This document shows, in pieces, positions 6,462 to 8,290 of a stretch of 8,290 nucleotides of DNA (positions within the stretch are counted from its first letter, which is position 1; the number at the start of each line of letters is the position of its first letter). The translations under genes were made by a program, and so were the position numbers. The stretch is from Nitrospirota bacterium (GTDB lineage: Bacteria; Nitrospirota; Thermodesulfovibrionia; UBA6902; BMS3Bbin08), in the NCBI GenBank assembly GCA_030637135.1, contig DAOVVO010000057.1, forward strand, positions 1 to 8,290. Direction: 5' to 3'. A model generated the notes under the pieces. It was not told the origin of the DNA, ran no database searches, and saw only the letters and a list, made by a program, of their open reading frames with translations.

Positions 6462-6503
6462 AGATTTAACAACCTCTTATAGAATGCACCGACGATGGCT
6501 TTC
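6444..6503 (-). repeat. Decayed copy of the nested hairpin element
   Basis: This segment aligns without gaps to the reverse complement of 141-200. By hand count 37 of 46 bases agree across 6458-6503, and 9 of 14 in the further stretch 6444-6457. Shared blocks include TTAGAGATTT, ATGC-CCGACG and TGGCTTT. The match covers one side of the large hairpin plus its flanking repeat. The other side is missing or too diverged, and the following TTAACGGGTAAAA may be what remains of the inner arm. The stop codon of the TIM-barrel gene (6459-6461) lies inside it. From 6504 to 6672 the DNA is otherwise non-coding. Confidence 0.7.
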
Positions 6504-6672
6504 TTTAACGGGTAAAAGAAAAAGAGGCAACTCTCCAACCATGAGGACTGAGAATGTAATGGTCAATATATTAAGGCACATATGCCTGTTGTACAAAACC
6601 TATCTTTTCAAAAAATTCTGTATTACACTATTATTGTATTATTTCCTCAATTAAGGGAACAGAGAGGTAATT

Positions 6673-7308
6673 ATGCTAAAAAAGATTCTGCTTTTCTGCG
6701 TTATCACAGGAATAATCGGGTGTGTAAAATCAGAGCATGCAAATTCTCGTGTTGTCAGGGAGGCAGGGAAAACCTACATAGTGGACAGAACCGGAGAAAG
6801 GTGGGATGTTACCCAGGCGGAATCGCTCGGTTTTAAACCTGAAAAGTTTCAATACGGTCTCGGAAGAGATGCCTTTACCCCACTGGATGACACTGACCTC
6901 GTTGATGATTACAGGGGTATTTCCAAAGATCTTCGCATTATCGGTGTTGATGATGGCTCCCAATCCCAGGCTTATTCAGTACCAAGGCTCTCCTTTCATG
7001 AGATTTCAAACAGCACTCTGGGTTCTGAACCAATAGCAGTGGGTTACTGACCACTGCAGGATCTCGCGGCTGTGTACAGCCGCACGATTGACAATCAGGT
7101 TTTAACACTTATCCCTTCAGGGTGGACATACAAAAACACCTTTGTACTGTATGACAGAGAGAGTGGCACCCTGTGGTATCCCTACAGAAAGGGGCTCAAG
7201 GGCATTCAGGGCACATACTTCAATCGATGGCTCCCCAAGGTTCATTCAGAGGATACCTCATGGGGAAGATGGAAGATAAAGCATCCGAAATCAAAGATAT
7301 TAAAATAA
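6673..7308 (+). CDS. DUF3179-family lipoprotein, probable selenoprotein (Sec126 at in-frame TGA 7048-7050)
   Basis: The function of the family is unknown. The start is firm: AGAGAGG lies five bases before the ATG. Residues 1-17 form a lipoprotein signal peptide with lipobox IIGC, so C17 should be lipidated and the protein anchored facing the periplasm. The DUF3179 hallmarks run in order: DRTGERWDVTQA (38-49), GLGRDAFTPLDD (62-73), RIIGVDDG (88-95), the HEI motif (109-111), PIAVGY (120-125), then TGA at codon 126, then PLQDLAAVYSR (127-137), SGW (149-151), LYDRESGTLW (159-168) and a W-x2-W-containing end. The family motif is Y-C-P-L-C, so TGA replaces the first Cys. Reading Sec there gives one continuous protein of 211 residues. 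The second Cys is Gln here. TGA is a normal stop for clpS, aat and the membrane-protein gene, so general recoding is excluded. A recent nonsense mutation is the alternative. Confidence 0.8.
7066..7083 (+). promoter_or_regulatory. SECIS-like hairpin after the in-frame TGA
   Basis: GCGGCTG (7066-7072) pairs perfectly with CAGCCGC (7077-7083) around the loop TGTA. A 2x2 internal loop below is closed by ATC (7061-7063) with GAT (7086-7088). The apical loop begins 23 nt after the TGA. Bacterial SECIS elements sit inside the coding sequence directly after the UGA, with a short apical stem and a G early in the loop; both hold here. The match is structural, since SelB-binding sequences vary between phyla. 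Confidence 0.6.
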
Positions 7309-7322
7309 TTCTCTCTTTCGTG

Positions 7323-7361
7323 TTTAAGTTGAAGGTTTAAATTAAGAACCTATAAGATTCT
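7323..7361. repeat. Right arm of the perfect 39-bp long-range inverted repeat
   Basis: This is the exact reverse complement of bases 1-39. It starts 14 bases after the stop codon of the DUF3179 gene. Inside it AGGTT and AACCT form a small hairpin around nine bases. It leads directly into the structured region 7381-7490, which is probably part of the same repeat unit. Confidence 0.9.
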
Positions 7362-7380
7362 AATAAGCGGTGACGTTAAT

Positions 7381-7490
7381 CGGTAACGAAGCCCGCCCCG
7401 TACCGATACTGGTACAGGGCCCGTATCGTGAGGCGTTAAAAGTTAATCGCCGAAAGACGTAACCGAACAACGAAACGGGCATCGTAACCG
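7381..7490. repeat. Structured non-coding element with a three-way-junction fold
   Basis: CGGTAACGAAGCCCG (7381-7395) pairs with CGGGCATCGTAACCG (7476-7490) at 13 of 15 positions. Two hairpins sit between these arms: GCCCCGTACC (7395-7404) with GGTACAGGGC (7411-7420), with one mismatch, and GGCGTTAA (7432-7439) with TTAA-T-CGCC (7443-7451), with one bulge. CGATAC (7404-7409) could alternatively pair with GTATCG (7423-7428). The motif GTAACCG occurs three times (7459-7465, 7484-7490, 7490-7496 in overlap). It is GC-rich between AT-rich flanks. It is not a tRNA: no T-loop or anticodon arm is present. Confidence 0.6.
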
Positions 7491-7550
7491 TAACCGTTTA
7501 ATGATAATTATGCAATTTCAATTTTATTACGAAAGAACCAAATAAATTAC

Positions 7551-8201
7551 ATGGACTTATTGTTTCCCAAACCAATAGAGGAGTATGTGGAAGACCATAC
7601 AAGCCCTGTGCATCAGCTTCTTGAGGAGCTCGAAAAGGAGACCTTCGATAAGATGGAGAACTCCCAAATGCTTACGGGCAAGGTAGAAGGCCGCCTTTTA
7701 AAAATGCTGGTTCACATATCAGGAGCACAAAAGGTTGTAGACATCGGGACATTTACCGGTTTTTCTGCACTGATGATGGCAGAAGGCCTCCCTGATAATG
7801 GAGAACTTATCACCTGTGAAATCTCAAGGGAGTGTGCTGAAATGGCTCAGCGTTACTTTAAGAAGAGCCCTCACGGGAACAAGATTCGCTTAAAGTTCGG
7901 GCCTGCACGAGAAACGCTCAGGCATATCCCTGATGAAAGCATAGACTTTGTTTTCATTGATGCTGACAAGGCTTCATATTCACTTTACTACAAAGAGAGT
8001 CTGAGAATCCTCAGAAAAGGAGGACTTATTGCCGTTGACAATACCCTCTGGAGCGGGCGTGTTCTTAACCCTCAGGATGAAGACAGCAGGGCTATTGCGC
8101 TGTTCAATAAAGCAGTGGCAGAAGACAAGAGTGTGGAAAAAGTAATGCTTACTGTCAGGGATGGAATATATCTCATATGGAAAAAAAACAATGAATCATA
8201 A
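7551..8201 (+). CDS. Class I SAM-dependent O-methyltransferase (caffeoyl-CoA/catechol type)
   Basis: This protein transfers a methyl group from S-adenosylmethionine, probably to a catechol-like or related hydroxyl, with a divalent metal; the true substrate is unknown. The 216 residues match the small bacterial members of O-methyltransferase family 3. The SAM motif is VVDIGTFTGFSAL (62-74), with acidic E90 after the second strand. The metal-binding set is complete: D137 in FIDADK, and D163 and N164 in VDNTLWSGRV. There is no signal peptide, so it is cytosolic. The SD is weak (GAAAG, about 15 bases upstream). It stands after the structured repeat region and likely has its own promoter in the AT-rich 7497-7550, though I could not pick one out. 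No terminator is visible after it. Confidence 0.9.
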   Translation: MDLLFPKPIEEYVEDHTSPVHQLLEELEKETFDKMENSQMLTGKVEGRLLKMLVHISGAQKVVDIGTFTGFSALMMAEGLPDNGELITCEISRECAEMAQRYFKKSPHGNKIRLKFGPARETLRHIPDESIDFVFIDADKASYSLYYKESLRILRKGGLIAVDNTLWSGRVLNPQDEDSRAIALFNKAVAEDKSVEKVMLTVRDGIYLIWKKNNES

Positions 8202-8274
8202 ATTAAAATACCTTATAGATTCATTAAACTTATAAAATAGACAAGTGGTATAGAGAGTGATACAGTGCAAGTAT

Positions 8275-8283
8275 AAGAAGGAG
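8275..8283 (+). promoter_or_regulatory. Ribosome binding site of a gene starting beyond the window
   Basis: AAGAAGGAG ends seven bases before the window edge, the right distance for a start codon at about 8291. It indicates a further plus-strand gene 89 bases after the methyltransferase stop. Confidence 0.7.
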
Positions 8284-8290
8284 ACTCACT

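Noticed and set aside
7072..7308. Separate 78-residue gene starting at GTG 7072
   Set aside because: It is in the same frame as the DUF3179 gene, begins inside its conserved core and has no SD. It is the read-through half of that gene, not a gene of its own.
40..7322. Composite transposon bounded by the 39-bp inverted repeats
   Set aside because: The interior contains housekeeping genes (clpS, clpA, aat) and no transposase, integrase or target-site duplication.
7362..7500. tRNA or rRNA fragment
   Set aside because: No T-loop, anticodon arm or conserved rRNA motif could be found. The fold is an ordinary three-way junction of unknown kind.
8209..8226. Similarity of CTTATAGATTCATTAA to the start of the 39-bp repeat
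   Set aside because: It is short, AT-rich and needs an indel; chance is a sufficient explanation.

Overview
This is a bacterial chromosomal window of moderately low GC with five larger genes and two small ones, separated by unusually structured non-coding DNA. A lipobox-bearing lipoprotein and the complete clpS-clpA-aat set point to a Gram-negative-type cell. Several genes start without a clear Shine-Dalgarno (SD) sequence. An anammox planctomycete, a deltaproteobacterium or a Nitrospirota-like lineage would all fit; the sequence does not decide.

Layout: 1-387 is non-coding. It opens with one arm of a perfect 39-bp inverted repeat whose other arm lies 7.3 kb away at 7323-7361, followed by a large nested hairpin element (59-172) and a terminator (329-358). 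Two small minus-strand genes follow: a Lys-rich 59-residue protein (388-567) and a 64-residue Cys/Arg-rich protein (929-1123) with an excellent ribosome binding site and a tandem 16-residue repeat. On the plus strand come a TVP38/TMEM64 (SNARE-associated, DedA-like) membrane protein (1495-2175), the N-degron operon clpS-clpA-aat (2295-5592), a xylose-isomerase-like TIM-barrel protein (5703-6461), a DUF3179-family lipoprotein (6673-7308), a second structured repeat region (7323-7500) and a class I O-methyltransferase (7551-8201). A strong SD sequence at the right edge announces another gene just outside the window.

How the genes work together: Aat adds Leu or Phe to the N terminus of certain proteins, ClpS recognises the resulting N-degron and hands it to the ClpA unfoldase, which feeds ClpP (not in this window). 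The other genes have no obvious link to that pathway or to each other.

The most interesting signal is in the DUF3179 gene. Its frame is interrupted once, by TGA at 7048-7050. That codon sits exactly where the family has the first Cys of its Y-C-P-L-C motif. The family-specific sequence continues in the same frame for 85 further residues, and a perfect 7-bp hairpin with a G-containing loop lies 15 nt after the TGA, where a bacterial SECIS element belongs. The gene is best read as a selenoprotein of 211 residues with Sec at 126.

The second signal is a family of structured repeats. The hairpin element at the left edge has a decayed homologous copy at 6444-6503 that runs into the TIM-barrel gene and supplies its stop codon.
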